The notes under the pieces are model-generated. The model saw only the letters and a list, made by a program, of their open reading frames with translations, did not search any database and was not told where the DNA came from. A program made the position numbers and the translations under genes. A stretch of DNA of 64,000 bases from NCBI GenBank assembly GCA_959607715.1, contig CAUHNN010000012.1, positions 1 through 64,000 of the forward strand, written 5' to 3'. Source of the stretch: an uncultured Eggerthella sp. GTDB taxonomy: Bacteria > Actinomycetota > Coriobacteriia > Coriobacteriales > Eggerthellaceae. Positions 35,561 through 44,376 of the stretch are shown in pieces (the stretch's first letter is position 1; each line of letters starts with the position of its first letter).

Positions 35561-35566
35561 TATAAT
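35561..35566 (+). promoter_or_regulatory. Probable -10 box of the PaaI-like thioesterase gene
   Basis: A perfect TATAAT lies about 75 bases before the start codon. The 319-base gap after dut (35321-35639) has an AT-rich patch at about 35370-35420, unusual for this region, but no gene was found in it. Confidence 0.45.
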
Positions 35567-35639
35567 CGATAACGTTTTGTGTTGAACGTTGCGCCTTGGC
35601 TACTAGCTTGTCCAAGACGCGCAGCAAAGGAGATTAGTA

Positions 35640-36038
35640 ATGGAACGCGAACCCGATCCGTATTGCACCTCAGATCGTTTTGCCGCAAAGAACGGCATGA
35701 AGGTTATCGAGCTTGGCGACGGCTTTGCCCGCTGCCAGATGACCATGGATGAATCGACCCTCAATGGTCTCGGCATCCCCATGGGTGGAGCATACTTCAC
35801 GCTTGCTGATTTCTGCTTCGGAGCAGCCAACGACTACATCAGCAACTCCATCGTCACGCTTAATTCGAACATCGAATACATCGCATCCGCTAAGGTCGGC
35901 GACGTTGTTACGGCAACGTGCACCACCATCGCTAAGGCACGTAAGATCGTCCGCAACGAAATCGAGGTACGTAACCAAGACGACAAGCTTCTTTGCCTCG
36001 TCCGTTGCGTTGGCTATCGCAAGGAAACCTGGAAGTAA
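35640..36038 (+). CDS. PaaI-type hotdog thioesterase
   Basis: A 132-residue single hotdog domain with NGLGIPMGGAYFTLADFCFGAA, the glycine-rich turn and acidic residue typical of the PaaI/YigI group of acyl-CoA thioesterases. AAAGGAG precedes the ATG. These enzymes release CoA from aryl- or hydroxy-acyl-CoA. With two aryl-CoA ligases and IorAB nearby, aryl-CoA substrates are possible but not shown. Confidence 0.8.
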   Translation: MEREPDPYCTSDRFAAKNGMKVIELGDGFARCQMTMDESTLNGLGIPMGGAYFTLADFCFGAANDYISNSIVTLNSNIEYIASAKVGDVVTATCTTIAKARKIVRNEIEVRNQDDKLLCLVRCVGYRKETWK

Positions 36039-36072
36039 GTACCACTTCGCCTCTCCAAAGGAACGCGAAAGA

Positions 36073-36107
36073 GCGCCGGTACCCATGAAGGATACCGGCG
36101 CCCTTCT
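36073..36107. terminator. Terminator between the two thioesterase genes
   Basis: GCGCCGGTA (36073-36081) pairs with TACCGGCGC (36093-36101), followed by CCTTCTTATT on the + strand. It lies between convergent genes and may serve both. Confidence 0.7.
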
Positions 36108-36158
36108 TATTGAGTCATGCACCACATCAGTGGTTTAGGGCCAAATGCAAGCAAGCGT

Positions 36159-36599
36159 TTATTCCCACTGAGGCTCAAGTGCATTTTGGTACAACTCGTA
36201 CAGCTCGGGGAAACGCTTCCGCTGGTTAACCGGCTTGAACTTTTCTTTGTCAACGACGCAGAGAGTCATCCTAGCCGTGAAACGGGGCTTGCACGTGTCG
36301 GGGTCCTCCCCTTTCAGATAAATTCGCGCAGAATATTCGACGCGCACAGGCGTTAATTTGGTGACTCGGGTATAGACTACGATAGTGTCTCCATAGGCAC
36401 ACGGCGCACCATAGGAAAGATCGCAGGTCAACACCGGTGACAAATAACCCTCTTCCTCTATCCTCTCGTAAGGAAAGCCGAGCTTCTCGAGGTAGTCCGT
36501 ACGGGCAACCTCGAAGTACACAAGGTAATTTGCGTGATAGACGATGCCCATCGCGTCGGTCTCGGCATAGCGGACCTTGATCTCTGTCGTGGTTTCCAT
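36159..36599 (-). CDS. YbgC/4-hydroxybenzoyl-CoA-type thioesterase
   Basis: A 146-residue hotdog enzyme with the N-terminal signature YAETDAMGIVYHANYLVYFE, in which the first Asp is the catalytic residue of the 4-hydroxybenzoyl-CoA thioesterase family. The ATG at 36599 follows GGAAGG; a longer frame starting at a TTG is possible but has no ribosome site. A perfect - strand TATAAT (36641-36646) lies about 45 bases upstream, between this gene and the divergent hydrolase gene. Confidence 0.85.
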   Translation of the reverse strand: METTTEIKVRYAETDAMGIVYHANYLVYFEVARTDYLEKLGFPYERIEEEGYLSPVLTCDLSYGAPCAYGDTIVVYTRVTKLTPVRVEYSARIYLKGEDPDTCKPRFTARMTLCVVDKEKFKPVNQRKRFPELYELYQNALEPQWE

Positions 36600-36674
36600 A
36601 ACTGATGTGCCTTCCAAGCTGAATTATCGAATGGTTATCTATTATAGTGATTTCGACGAATCGAGGCTTCTTTC

Positions 36675-37868
36675 ATGTCGCAACGAACACACAGTACCGA
36701 TGATGAGGAGGATCTCAGCTCCTGTATACACGGCTGTAAGCTCCCTTTTTCCAAGCTTCCGTTCGACGATGTCGACAGCCTTGTGCTCTCTTCCCTCTCC
36801 TACCTCAACTTCTCTTCATACCCCCTTGAAGAGGTAAGTACGCAAGAACGCGTCCCTCTTATCGACATTCTTCGTTTCTCGGGATTCTCTGACCTCACCT
36901 GCGGTACGTGGCTCAAAGAAGGTGATGACGTTGAAGCGTTCCTCGTTGCGGTAGCGACATCAGTAAGGTATCGCGATCTATCGATCAGCTTCTTCGCCCA
37001 GGAAGATTCCCCTCGCATCGACAAGCAATTCAGCGCAGTTACGTTCTTCGCCGCCGATATGCCTCCTTATATCGCTTTCCGCGGCACCGATGGAAGCGTG
37101 TCGGGGTGGAAAGAGGATTTCGATATCGCCTACAAAGACGTTATCCCTTCCTATACCGCTGCCCTTAGATACCTATCCGGCGTGTTGAGCACACTGCCGC
37201 GGTCGATCCACGTCAACGTTGGTGGGCATTCTAAAGGCGGTCATCTCGCCGAATATTCCGCTGCCTGTATCGATGTAAACGGCTTCATGAGAATCGATCA
37301 TATCTACAACCACGATGGTCCCTCGTTTTTGAAAGAGCCGTCCGTTCGTTTCAACGGAGCCGATTACAACAGGAAGCTCCACAAGACCATTCCCGAATCA
37401 TCGATCTTCGGTATGGTTCTTGAGCGAAGGAATAATTATCGCGTCGTAAGATCGAAGGCCTCCACAGTCTTTCAGCATCGACCGCTTACCTGGCTTTCAA
37501 GCAACCATCGCTTCTCCTACGTAGAGGCGATCGAGGGCAAAGCCCGTCTCTTCGACGAAACGCTCGACACGTGGTTGCGCTCTTCAACGCCCAAGCAGCG
37601 CGAGATTTTCCTGACAACCATCTTCAACTTGGTAAAATCGACTGATGCAACGAGTTGGGATGAATTCAGTTCTTCGCTCGGGAATGCTCGAATCCTACTG
37701 AAGAACAGCACCGAAATAGACGACGCCACGCGCGAGATCATCATAGAAGTGATCATGCGGCTGCTGACCAACATCCGCACGCAGGCGGCTGGCTATTTTT
37801 CGCAACGACTTTCCCAGATGTTCGAACGGGTCCCCCTCGTCGGCTCAGCAAAAAACGATGAAAGATAG
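36675..37868 (+). CDS. Mbeg1-like alpha/beta-hydrolase (DUF2974)
   Basis: A 397-residue protein. Its middle part has PPYIAFRGTDGSVSGWKEDF and the nucleophile elbow GGHSKGGHLAEY (Ser near 186), the pattern of Mbeg1-like/DUF2974 lipases. A conserved HDGPSF, a likely acid-bearing segment, follows. No signal peptide or membrane helix is seen, so it should be cytoplasmic. The substrate is unknown. It is divergent from a thioesterase gene and overlaps or abuts the prenyltransferase gene downstream. Confidence 0.78.
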   Translation: MSQRTHSTDDEEDLSSCIHGCKLPFSKLPFDDVDSLVLSSLSYLNFSSYPLEEVSTQERVPLIDILRFSGFSDLTCGTWLKEGDDVEAFLVAVATSVRYRDLSISFFAQEDSPRIDKQFSAVTFFAADMPPYIAFRGTDGSVSGWKEDFDIAYKDVIPSYTAALRYLSGVLSTLPRSIHVNVGGHSKGGHLAEYSAACIDVNGFMRIDHIYNHDGPSFLKEPSVRFNGADYNRKLHKTIPESSIFGMVLERRNNYRVVRSKASTVFQHRPLTWLSSNHRFSYVEAIEGKARLFDETLDTWLRSSTPKQREIFLTTIFNLVKSTDATSWDEFSSSLGNARILLKNSTEIDDATREIIIEVIMRLLTNIRTQAAGYFSQRLSQMFERVPLVGSAKNDER

Positions 37869-37875
37869 AGTACGC

Positions 37876-38835
37876 ATGAAGAACAATAACCAGTCGCGCA
37901 CCAAGAACGGCGCGTATGGACGCCTAACGCCTTCTCTCGCATTCCAACTCGCGGCCCCCCACACGTGGGTCGCCGCCCTCGTCCCCGTCATGGTGTCCTA
38001 CGTATACTGCGCTATTACGTATTCCGGGAAACTCAATACCCTCTACGCGTTCATTCTGCTGCTCATCTGCGTGCTTATGCAGTCTGCGGTCAATGTTTTC
38101 AACGACTACTTCGACTACGTGAAGGGAACTGACTCGGAGGACAATTCATCGGACGATGCCTTCGATGCCGTCCTCGTGTACAACAACATCAACCCCCGAA
38201 GCGCCCTGGCTCTCGCCATCGCTTATCTTGCCGCTGCTGGCCTCTTAGGCGTCTATCTTACGCTCCAGACGAGCGTTACGCTGCTGATCATCGGCATCGT
38301 CGGCGCGCTCATCGTCGTGCTGTACTCGGGTGGGAAAACGCCGATATCGTATCTCCCCATCGGGGAAGCGGTAAGCGGCATCGTGATGGGTGGGCTCATT
38401 CCGCTTGCCTGCTGCTATGCCTTGTCGGGGATCCTTGCTTTCGAGGTGCTTCTCGTCTCCGTTCCCCTGATGATCGGCATCGGCCTTGTCCTGTTTACGA
38501 ACAATTCCTGCGACATCGAAAAGGATATCGCCGCTAAACGCCGTACGATCGCCGTTCTTCTCGGTCGAGATCGCGTGAAATCAGCGTACAACGCCGCCCT
38601 CTGCGTATGGATACTCGCAATCGTCGCCCTTATCGGCATCTTCTATTCGAGCGGCATGCCCTTCGTCCTCATGATGATGCTCTGCGCATTTCCGGCGATG
38701 AGGGCCTTGGTGAACAATCCCCTCATCGCTCGTTCGCGAGACGGAGCTATGGCGCAGATCGTCACGCTCAATGTGATCTTCGGAACCTTCTACTGTCTCG
38801 CCATGGCAGCACCGAGTTTCGTCGCCTGGGTCTAG
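37876..38835 (+). CDS. menA: UbiA-family prenyltransferase (MenA type)
   Basis: A membrane protein of 319 residues from this ATG (325 from an ATG at 37858 that overlaps the preceding gene; the later start is chosen because GAAAGATAGAG precedes it). It has the two metal-binding motifs of the family, NDYFDYVKGTD and DIEKDIAAKRRT, and about nine helices. Best fit is 1,4-dihydroxy-2-naphthoate polyprenyltransferase for menaquinone. An MqnP-type enzyme of the futalosine route cannot be excluded, as no other menaquinone gene is in the window. Confidence 0.8.
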   Translation: MKNNNQSRTKNGAYGRLTPSLAFQLAAPHTWVAALVPVMVSYVYCAITYSGKLNTLYAFILLLICVLMQSAVNVFNDYFDYVKGTDSEDNSSDDAFDAVLVYNNINPRSALALAIAYLAAAGLLGVYLTLQTSVTLLIIGIVGALIVVLYSGGKTPISYLPIGEAVSGIVMGGLIPLACCYALSGILAFEVLLVSVPLMIGIGLVLFTNNSCDIEKDIAAKRRTIAVLLGRDRVKSAYNAALCVWILAIVALIGIFYSSGMPFVLMMMLCAFPAMRALVNNPLIARSRDGAMAQIVTLNVIFGTFYCLAMAAPSFVAWV

Positions 38836-38894
38836 GCGTCATCTGGAAGTGACGATCGACGAGGCTCCAACCGGACAGCAACGTAGTCGCGAAG

Positions 38895-39809
38895 CTAGTC
38901 CCAAGTGATCGATGTCTTCCCGTTGAGCGCTTCAAGGCGAGCGAATCGCACGAGCTCATCAAGCGTTGCAGGTTCATCGCACTCAATCAAGCCGCAGCGA
39001 TACGCGATGCGGCCAAGAATGCTCGCGGAGCTTTCTTTTCTATCGTCGATAAGATGAGAAAGGCTCATATCACCCAGCCGCTTGGCCAAGCGCTTTCCTT
39101 CCCCGTCGACGATCAGCGGGATGTGGGCATACGAAGGATGAGGATAACCAAGCAGCGATTGCAGGTAGATCTGTCGCGGCGTTGAAGAGACGAGGTCCGC
39201 CCCGCGGACCACGTCGGTAACGCCCATAGCGGCATCATCGACGACGACAGCTAGCTGATAAGAGAAAACCCCGTCGCTGCGGCGAACGATGAAGTCCCCT
39301 GAACAGCGGCTAAGATCGAACGAAAGCGCGCCTTGAAAGCAATCGTCGAACGAAAGAGGATCGGAAGCGACTTTGAGGCGCGCAGCAGGGTCACGCCTCA
39401 ATGAACGCTCGCTTCGCTCACGGTCGCTCAAGTTACGGCACGTTCCCGCATAAACCACCTCTTCGCCGAAATGGGGCGCGCTGGCAGCATGAAGATCGGC
39501 ACGAGAACAAAAACAAGGATAGATCAATCCCTGGGAGGCAAGTTCATCAAGCGCCTCCTGGTAATACTCCGTACGTTCACTTTGGTATACGGTCGGTCCA
39601 TTCCAGGAAAACCCAAGATACTCCAAATCGAATAGAAGCTGATCGATGTGTTCGGGTTTACACCGTGCCTTATCGAGATCCTCGATGCGCAGACGAAGAT
39701 CTCCTCCCTCTCGAGAGGCGATGATGTAGGCAACCATGAAGGAAAAGAGGTTGCCTACATGAAGTCTTCCCGATGGCGTAGGGGCCAAGCGCCCGACATG
39801 GCAGTGCAC
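38895..39809 (-). CDS. gluQ: Glutamyl-Q tRNA(Asp) synthetase
   Basis: A 304-residue truncated glutamyl-tRNA synthetase that lacks the anticodon-binding domain. The HIGH-type motif is PTPSGRLHVGN (10-20), the zinc site includes YPCFCSR, and the KMSKS-type loop is EGKRLAKRLGD. GluQ-RS glutamylates queuosine in tRNA-Asp. The start is a GTG without a clear ribosome site, 14 bases after the ligase gene upstream, so it probably depends on coupling. Confidence 0.9.
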   Translation of the reverse strand: MHCHVGRLAPTPSGRLHVGNLFSFMVAYIIASREGGDLRLRIEDLDKARCKPEHIDQLLFDLEYLGFSWNGPTVYQSERTEYYQEALDELASQGLIYPCFCSRADLHAASAPHFGEEVVYAGTCRNLSDRERSERSLRRDPAARLKVASDPLSFDDCFQGALSFDLSRCSGDFIVRRSDGVFSYQLAVVVDDAAMGVTDVVRGADLVSSTPRQIYLQSLLGYPHPSYAHIPLIVDGEGKRLAKRLGDMSLSHLIDDRKESSASILGRIAYRCGLIECDEPATLDELVRFARLEALNGKTSITWD

Positions 39810-39823
39810 GGACGTAGATGGGG

Positions 39824-41119
39824 TTATGAACGACGATCGATGACGTGCTTCGTCTTGCCGAGTGAGCGCTCGATTCCGCCGGGCTCGATAAGCTGAACCT
39901 CCGATGCGACGAGCATCGTCTCCTTGAGTTTCTGAGCGATATGCTTACGGAAGGAGTTCATTTCCTCGTAGGAGTCACTGAATGCTTCGGGTTCAAGCTC
40001 AACCTTGATCCTCATGCGGTCAAGACCGGTTTCATTGTCGACCTCGATGCGGTAGTGAGGCGTTACACCGTCGATACCGGAAAGAATATCCTCGACCTGG
40101 GAGGGGAATACATTGGTGCCCCTGATGATAAGCATGTCATCGCTGCGCTTGCGCACCTTCTTCATGCGAGCATGGGTGCGTCCGCATTCGCATTTCTCGC
40201 TCGTGAGATACGTCAGGTCGTGCGTACGGTAGCGCAGCACGGGAATCGCCTGCTTGTCGAGCGGCGTGAGAACAAGCTCGCCTTCCTGTCCTTCGGCAAC
40301 CGGCTCGCCGGTTTCGGGATCGACGACTTCGGCGAGGAAGTGGTCCTCGGCGATATGCTGCATATCGCGGCACGAAAGGCACTCACCTGAAACACCTGGC
40401 CCCATCACTTCGGTAAGCCCGTAATTGTCGGTGCAGGTGATGTGCATGCGCGTCTCGATCTCATGCTTGAGCTGAGGCGTGCAAGGCTCGCCCCCGAAAA
40501 GACCGATGCGAAGCGAACTGGAAGCCCAATCGAAGCCAGTCTTCTCGCCTACCTCGCACATGTGGAGGGCATAGGAAGGCGTGGCGATGAGCACCGTCGA
40601 TCCGTAATCCTCGATCATCTGAAGATGGCGCTCGGTATTGCCCGAGCCCGCGGGGATCATCATGCATCCAAGCTTCTGAAGGCCGTAATGCAGCCCGAAT
40701 CCACCCGTGAACATCCCGTAGCCGAAAGCCATCTGGGCACGGTCGCCGGGCTTGACGCCGGCCATAGTCGCAAGGCGGGCGATGCATTCGCTCCAAATGT
40801 CCATATCGTGGCGATTGTAACCGACGACGATGGGCTTACCGGTGGTTCCCGACGACGCATGGAGCTCGATCACCTCTTCGAGGGGAATGGCGAACAGTCC
40901 GTAGGGGAAGGTATCGCGCAGCGCCGTTTTATCCGTGAACGGAAGAAGACGAACGTCGTCGAAGGAGCGGATATCGCTCGGCTTTACGCCCATCGCATCC
41001 ATCTTCTCGCGATACCAGGCAACCTTGTCGTAGATCATCGCCACTTGGCGTTGAAGCTTCGTCAGCTGAAGAGCGCGGATCTCCTCGCGGCTCATGGTCT
41101 CGATCTCAGGTTGGTACAT
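39824..41119 (-). CDS. paaK: Phenylacetate-CoA ligase-type aryl-CoA ligase 1
   Basis: A 431-residue PaaK-family ligase with the phosphate loop SSGTTGKP (89-96), a zinc-ribbon-like CECGRTHARM and RGTNVFPSQVED near the C-terminal domain. It makes aryl-acetyl-CoA from the acid, CoA and ATP. It is the last ligase in the IorA-IorB-ACT-ligase run, so its substrate is probably an aryl-acetate from aromatic amino acids. A paralogue lies at 46231-47538. Confidence 0.9.
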   Translation of the reverse strand: MYQPEIETMSREEIRALQLTKLQRQVAMIYDKVAWYREKMDAMGVKPSDIRSFDDVRLLPFTDKTALRDTFPYGLFAIPLEEVIELHASSGTTGKPIVVGYNRHDMDIWSECIARLATMAGVKPGDRAQMAFGYGMFTGGFGLHYGLQKLGCMMIPAGSGNTERHLQMIEDYGSTVLIATPSYALHMCEVGEKTGFDWASSSLRIGLFGGEPCTPQLKHEIETRMHITCTDNYGLTEVMGPGVSGECLSCRDMQHIAEDHFLAEVVDPETGEPVAEGQEGELVLTPLDKQAIPVLRYRTHDLTYLTSEKCECGRTHARMKKVRKRSDDMLIIRGTNVFPSQVEDILSGIDGVTPHYRIEVDNETGLDRMRIKVELEPEAFSDSYEEMNSFRKHIAQKLKETMLVASEVQLIEPGGIERSLGKTKHVIDRRS

Positions 41120-41169
41120 AGTTCGTCTCTTTCCTTTAGTGGCGATGTGGTTGTCGGTCCGATAGGACG

Positions 41170-41580
41170 TTAGCGAAGATCGCTTTGATCAAGCAGTTCG
41201 ATACCGTTTGCGGTCAAAAGGGATTCCACCGATGCGGCGTCTTCAACTTTGAAGGCGATGAAGGTGGAGATCAGCGAATAGCTGTAGGCGATGTTCTGAC
41301 CAGAGTCGGAAATGATCCCGAAAACGCGAGCCAGTTCCCCCGGGGTGTCCGCGAGCTTGACGCCCACGACATCGGAGGATGCGACAGCGAGGCCCTTATC
41401 GGTGAAGAGGGCGAGGGCGCGATCGGGATCGTCCACAACGAAACGAACGATACCGTAATCGCCCGTATCCGAGCAGCTATAACCGCGGACGTTGATGCCT
41501 TCGCCGCTCATTAAATCAAGGTAGCGCTTCATATGGCCTGGACGGCTTTGAACGAACAGGCTGATCTGCTTGATGCTCAT
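41170..41580 (-). CDS. ACT-domain protein 1
   Basis: A 136-residue protein of two tandem ACT domains (about 1-65 and 68-136), small regulatory folds that usually bind amino acids. Its start overlaps the iorB stop by one base (TAATG). ACT proteins beside PaaK and IorAB genes are recurrent in anaerobes and probably sense the aromatic or branched amino acid being oxidised; the ligand is not known. A longer frame from 41679 is read-through of iorB. Confidence 0.85.
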   Translation of the reverse strand: MSIKQISLFVQSRPGHMKRYLDLMSGEGINVRGYSCSDTGDYGIVRFVVDDPDRALALFTDKGLAVASSDVVGVKLADTPGELARVFGIISDSGQNIAYSYSLISTFIAFKVEDAASVESLLTANGIELLDQSDLR

Positions 41581-42170
41581 TAGTTCTCCCCTTTCGCATG
41601 GGCCGCACCGCGGCGGAAGGCTTCGATGTTGATATCGATGGTTTTGGGCGGGACCTTCTCTTTGATCACCTGTTCCCAAAGCTCAGCCTCGAAGGGAAGA
41701 GACGTCGAAAGCGCACCCAGAAGAACGACGTTGGCGCATTTGGCTGTTCCCGCACGACGAGCGATCTCACTCGCCGGAACAAGGGTGGCACCATAACCCT
41801 GAAGGCGCTCACGCGCGCGGGAGGGCATGGAGGCACGTCCGGTGAGAACGGGCAGCGGCTTGATGGACTCATCGTTGACGACGAGCGACCCGCCGGTCTT
41901 GAGGAAGGAAATGTTGCGAAGCGCCTCGACGACTTCGAAGGAGACGACGCTATCGGCACAGCCCTCATCGCACACCATGGTCGAAACGTTGTCGCCGAAG
42001 CGTACCACGGTCGTGACGGCCCCGCCGCGCTGAGCCATACCGTGGATTTCGGATATCTTGCAGTTCTTCCCTGCTGCCATGGCGACACGAGCGAGAAGAT
42101 CGGCGGCGGTAATGGTGCCTTGGCCGCCGACACCGCACAAGAGAATGGTATAGACGTTGGAATCGTTCAT
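41580..42170 (-). CDS. iorB: Indolepyruvate:ferredoxin oxidoreductase, beta subunit
   Basis: A 196-residue gamma-type subunit of the 2-oxoacid:ferredoxin oxidoreductases. LLCGVGGQGTITAADLLARV begins the protein and the SEIHGMAQRGGAV motif follows, both typical of IorB. With IorA it converts aryl-pyruvates to aryl-acetyl-CoA and reduces ferredoxin. It starts one base after iorA. Confidence 0.94.
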   Translation of the reverse strand: MNDSNVYTILLCGVGGQGTITAADLLARVAMAAGKNCKISEIHGMAQRGGAVTTVVRFGDNVSTMVCDEGCADSVVSFEVVEALRNISFLKTGGSLVVNDESIKPLPVLTGRASMPSRARERLQGYGATLVPASEIARRAGTAKCANVVLLGALSTSLPFEAELWEQVIKEKVPPKTIDINIEAFRRGAAHAKGEN

Positions 42171-42171
42171 G

Positions 42172-43917
42172 TTAGTTCCCCTCTCGCGGCACGATAGCAC
42201 CGAAGTTGCAGTACTGACGACACTGATCGCATCCGATACACAGGTCGGGATCGATCGAGGAGATGCCGGTTTCGGGATCAGAGGCGATGGCAGGACAGCC
42301 GATCGTCTTGCAGATGCCGCACCCCGTGCACTCATGAGTAACGACGTAGGACGATTTGGGGCTCTTATCAAGAAGGACGCAGGGTCCCTGGAACACGATG
42401 ACATCGAGGGAGTCGGACGATGTCGCGCGCTTGAGTGCTGCACGAACGGCCTTAACGTCGAACGCATCGACTTGTTCGACGTGATCGACCCCCAAGGCGT
42501 TCAGGATAGCCACCATGTCGAGTTCACGGCTTTCGCGGTTCTGAAGGGTGACCCCGTTGAAGGGATTGCCCTGTTGACCGGTCATAGCGGTCGTGCGGTT
42601 GTCCAGGATGCAAATCGTGCCGACGCCCTTGTTGTAAACGGTGTTCATCAAAGACGACAAGCCGGAATGGGCGAAGGTGGAATCGCCGATGACGCCGACG
42701 ACCGGAGCATGCTCCGTACCCTTGAGGGCCAGCTCGAATCCGTGGGCCATCGAAACCGACGCCCCCATGTCAAGCGTCGAATCCATGGCAGCCAAAGGCG
42801 GCAAGGCGCCGAGGGTATAGCATCCGATGTCGCCGGTCACGATAGCACGCACACGGGAAAGCTCTTTGAACACGACACGATGAGGGCAGCCCGGGCACAG
42901 GGCCGGAGGACGACCAGGGATATCGCGCTCTTCAGGACGATGCTCCGGCAAAGGACGCTCAAGGGATGCGAGAATCTCGGCGGGATGAACCTCTCCGTCG
43001 ACAGGGAGAGGCACGGCGAATTCGTCGAGCTCGACACCGCAGGCGCGAACCGCATCGGAAAGATAGGGGGAGGCCTCTTCGACGACGTAGACCTTCTTCA
43101 CGCTGCGAGCGAATTCCTTCAAGGACGCAGCGGGCAGCGGCCACGTAACACCAAGCTTGAACACGTCGACGTCGGGGCACGCTTCCTTGACGTGTTGGTA
43201 GACCGAGCCGGCGCAGATGATGCCGATGCCCTCGGCGTTGGCGCCGCTTCGCTCGATGACGTTGTACGGGCATGTTTCGACCCATGCGCGAAGCTGCTCG
43301 ATCCTATCGGCCAGCACCTTTCGCCTGGGCTTGGCGAACGCGGGCATCATGACCCACTTGGAGGCATCCTTTACATAGGGCCGCTTGGCGACTTGGGCGC
43401 GCTGCCCCACCTCAACGGGCGTCTTCGTGTGGGAGATGCGGACGTTGGAGCGGATCATGAAGGGGGTGTCGAAACGCTCGGATAGCTCGTAGGCATCTCG
43501 AGCGAAAGCATGAGCCTCAGCCGAGTCGGATGGCTCGAGCATAGGGACCTGAGCGGCCATGGCGTAGTAACGCGAGTCCTGCTCGTTTTGAGACGAGAAC
43601 ATCCCCGGGTCATCGGCCGCCAGGATAAGAAGGCCGCCGTTGACGCCGGTGTAGGCTGCGGTGAAAAGCGGATCGGCGCACACGTTCACGCCGACGTGCT
43701 TCATGGTGACCAGGGCGCGCGCCCCTGCGGCGCTTGCGCCGACTGCCACCTCAAGGGCGACCTTCTCGTTAGGGCACCATTCGGCGTATACGCCTTCTTT
43801 TTTCGCGAAAGACTCCATCGTTTCCGTGGAAGGCGTGCCCGGATAAGCGCAGCCGATATGGCAACCCGCTTCCCAAGCGCCCTGTGCGATGGCCTCATTT
43901 CCTGACAGCAGCTCCAT
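42172..43917 (-). CDS. iorA: Indolepyruvate:ferredoxin oxidoreductase, alpha subunit
   Basis: A 581-residue subunit with an N-terminal pyrimidine-binding domain (LLSGNEAIAQGAWEAG), a thiamine-diphosphate domain with GDSTFAHSG and NRTTAMTGQQ, and two C-terminal 4Fe-4S motifs (CTGCGICKTIGCP and CIGCDQCRQYC). It oxidatively decarboxylates aryl-pyruvates derived from Trp, Phe and Tyr. GGAG precedes the ATG, 9 bases after the FHA gene. Confidence 0.95.
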   Translation of the reverse strand: MELLSGNEAIAQGAWEAGCHIGCAYPGTPSTETMESFAKKEGVYAEWCPNEKVALEVAVGASAAGARALVTMKHVGVNVCADPLFTAAYTGVNGGLLILAADDPGMFSSQNEQDSRYYAMAAQVPMLEPSDSAEAHAFARDAYELSERFDTPFMIRSNVRISHTKTPVEVGQRAQVAKRPYVKDASKWVMMPAFAKPRRKVLADRIEQLRAWVETCPYNVIERSGANAEGIGIICAGSVYQHVKEACPDVDVFKLGVTWPLPAASLKEFARSVKKVYVVEEASPYLSDAVRACGVELDEFAVPLPVDGEVHPAEILASLERPLPEHRPEERDIPGRPPALCPGCPHRVVFKELSRVRAIVTGDIGCYTLGALPPLAAMDSTLDMGASVSMAHGFELALKGTEHAPVVGVIGDSTFAHSGLSSLMNTVYNKGVGTICILDNRTTAMTGQQGNPFNGVTLQNRESRELDMVAILNALGVDHVEQVDAFDVKAVRAALKRATSSDSLDVIVFQGPCVLLDKSPKSSYVVTHECTGCGICKTIGCPAIASDPETGISSIDPDLCIGCDQCRQYCNFGAIVPREGN

Positions 43918-43926
43918 TAAGTACTC

Positions 43927-44358
43927 CTATTCAGCGTAACGAAGGATGAAGCATCCGATTTGAATGATGTCATGGTCGGTAAGCATGACGTGGTCCACGT
44001 TAACGTTGTTGACCCAAACGCCGTTGAAGGAGCCCATGTCGCGGAGCGACCAGCCGCCTTCAACGCGCTCCAACAGCGCATGTTCGCGTGAGACGGTCAT
44101 GTCGTTAAGAAAGATGTCGCACTTCGGGGAACGTCCGATCGAGGCTTGATCGGCATCAAGCTGATAGACCAGGCCCTTCTGCTTGCCGTAAAGAACAGTG
44201 AGGGAAGAAACGGACGACGATGCGTTGGACTCGGCGCTATCCGGCTCTACTTCGACCACATGGAATTTTTCAGTAGCCCCCTGAAGATGGTAACCGCAGG
44301 CAGGGCATGAAACGCGGTCATCATCCATCTCGCTTTTGCACACAGGACAAGATTTCAT
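43927..44358 (-). CDS. Zinc-ribbon plus FHA-domain protein
   Basis: A 143-residue protein. The N-terminus has two CxxC pairs (CPVCKS..CPACGYHL), a zinc ribbon; the second half is an FHA domain with SIGRSPKCDIFLND, SREHALL and a following NGVWVNN. FHA domains bind phosphothreonine, which implies a Ser/Thr kinase elsewhere in the cell; none is in this window. It lies 18 bases after the carboxypeptidase gene and 9 before iorA, so it may link envelope or metabolic control to phosphorylation. Confidence 0.85.
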   Translation of the reverse strand: MKSCPVCKSEMDDDRVSCPACGYHLQGATEKFHVVEVEPDSAESNASSSVSSLTVLYGKQKGLVYQLDADQASIGRSPKCDIFLNDMTVSREHALLERVEGGWSLRDMGSFNGVWVNNVNVDHVMLTDHDIIQIGCFILRYAE

Positions 44359-44376
44359 AGAGATCAGACCTCCTTA

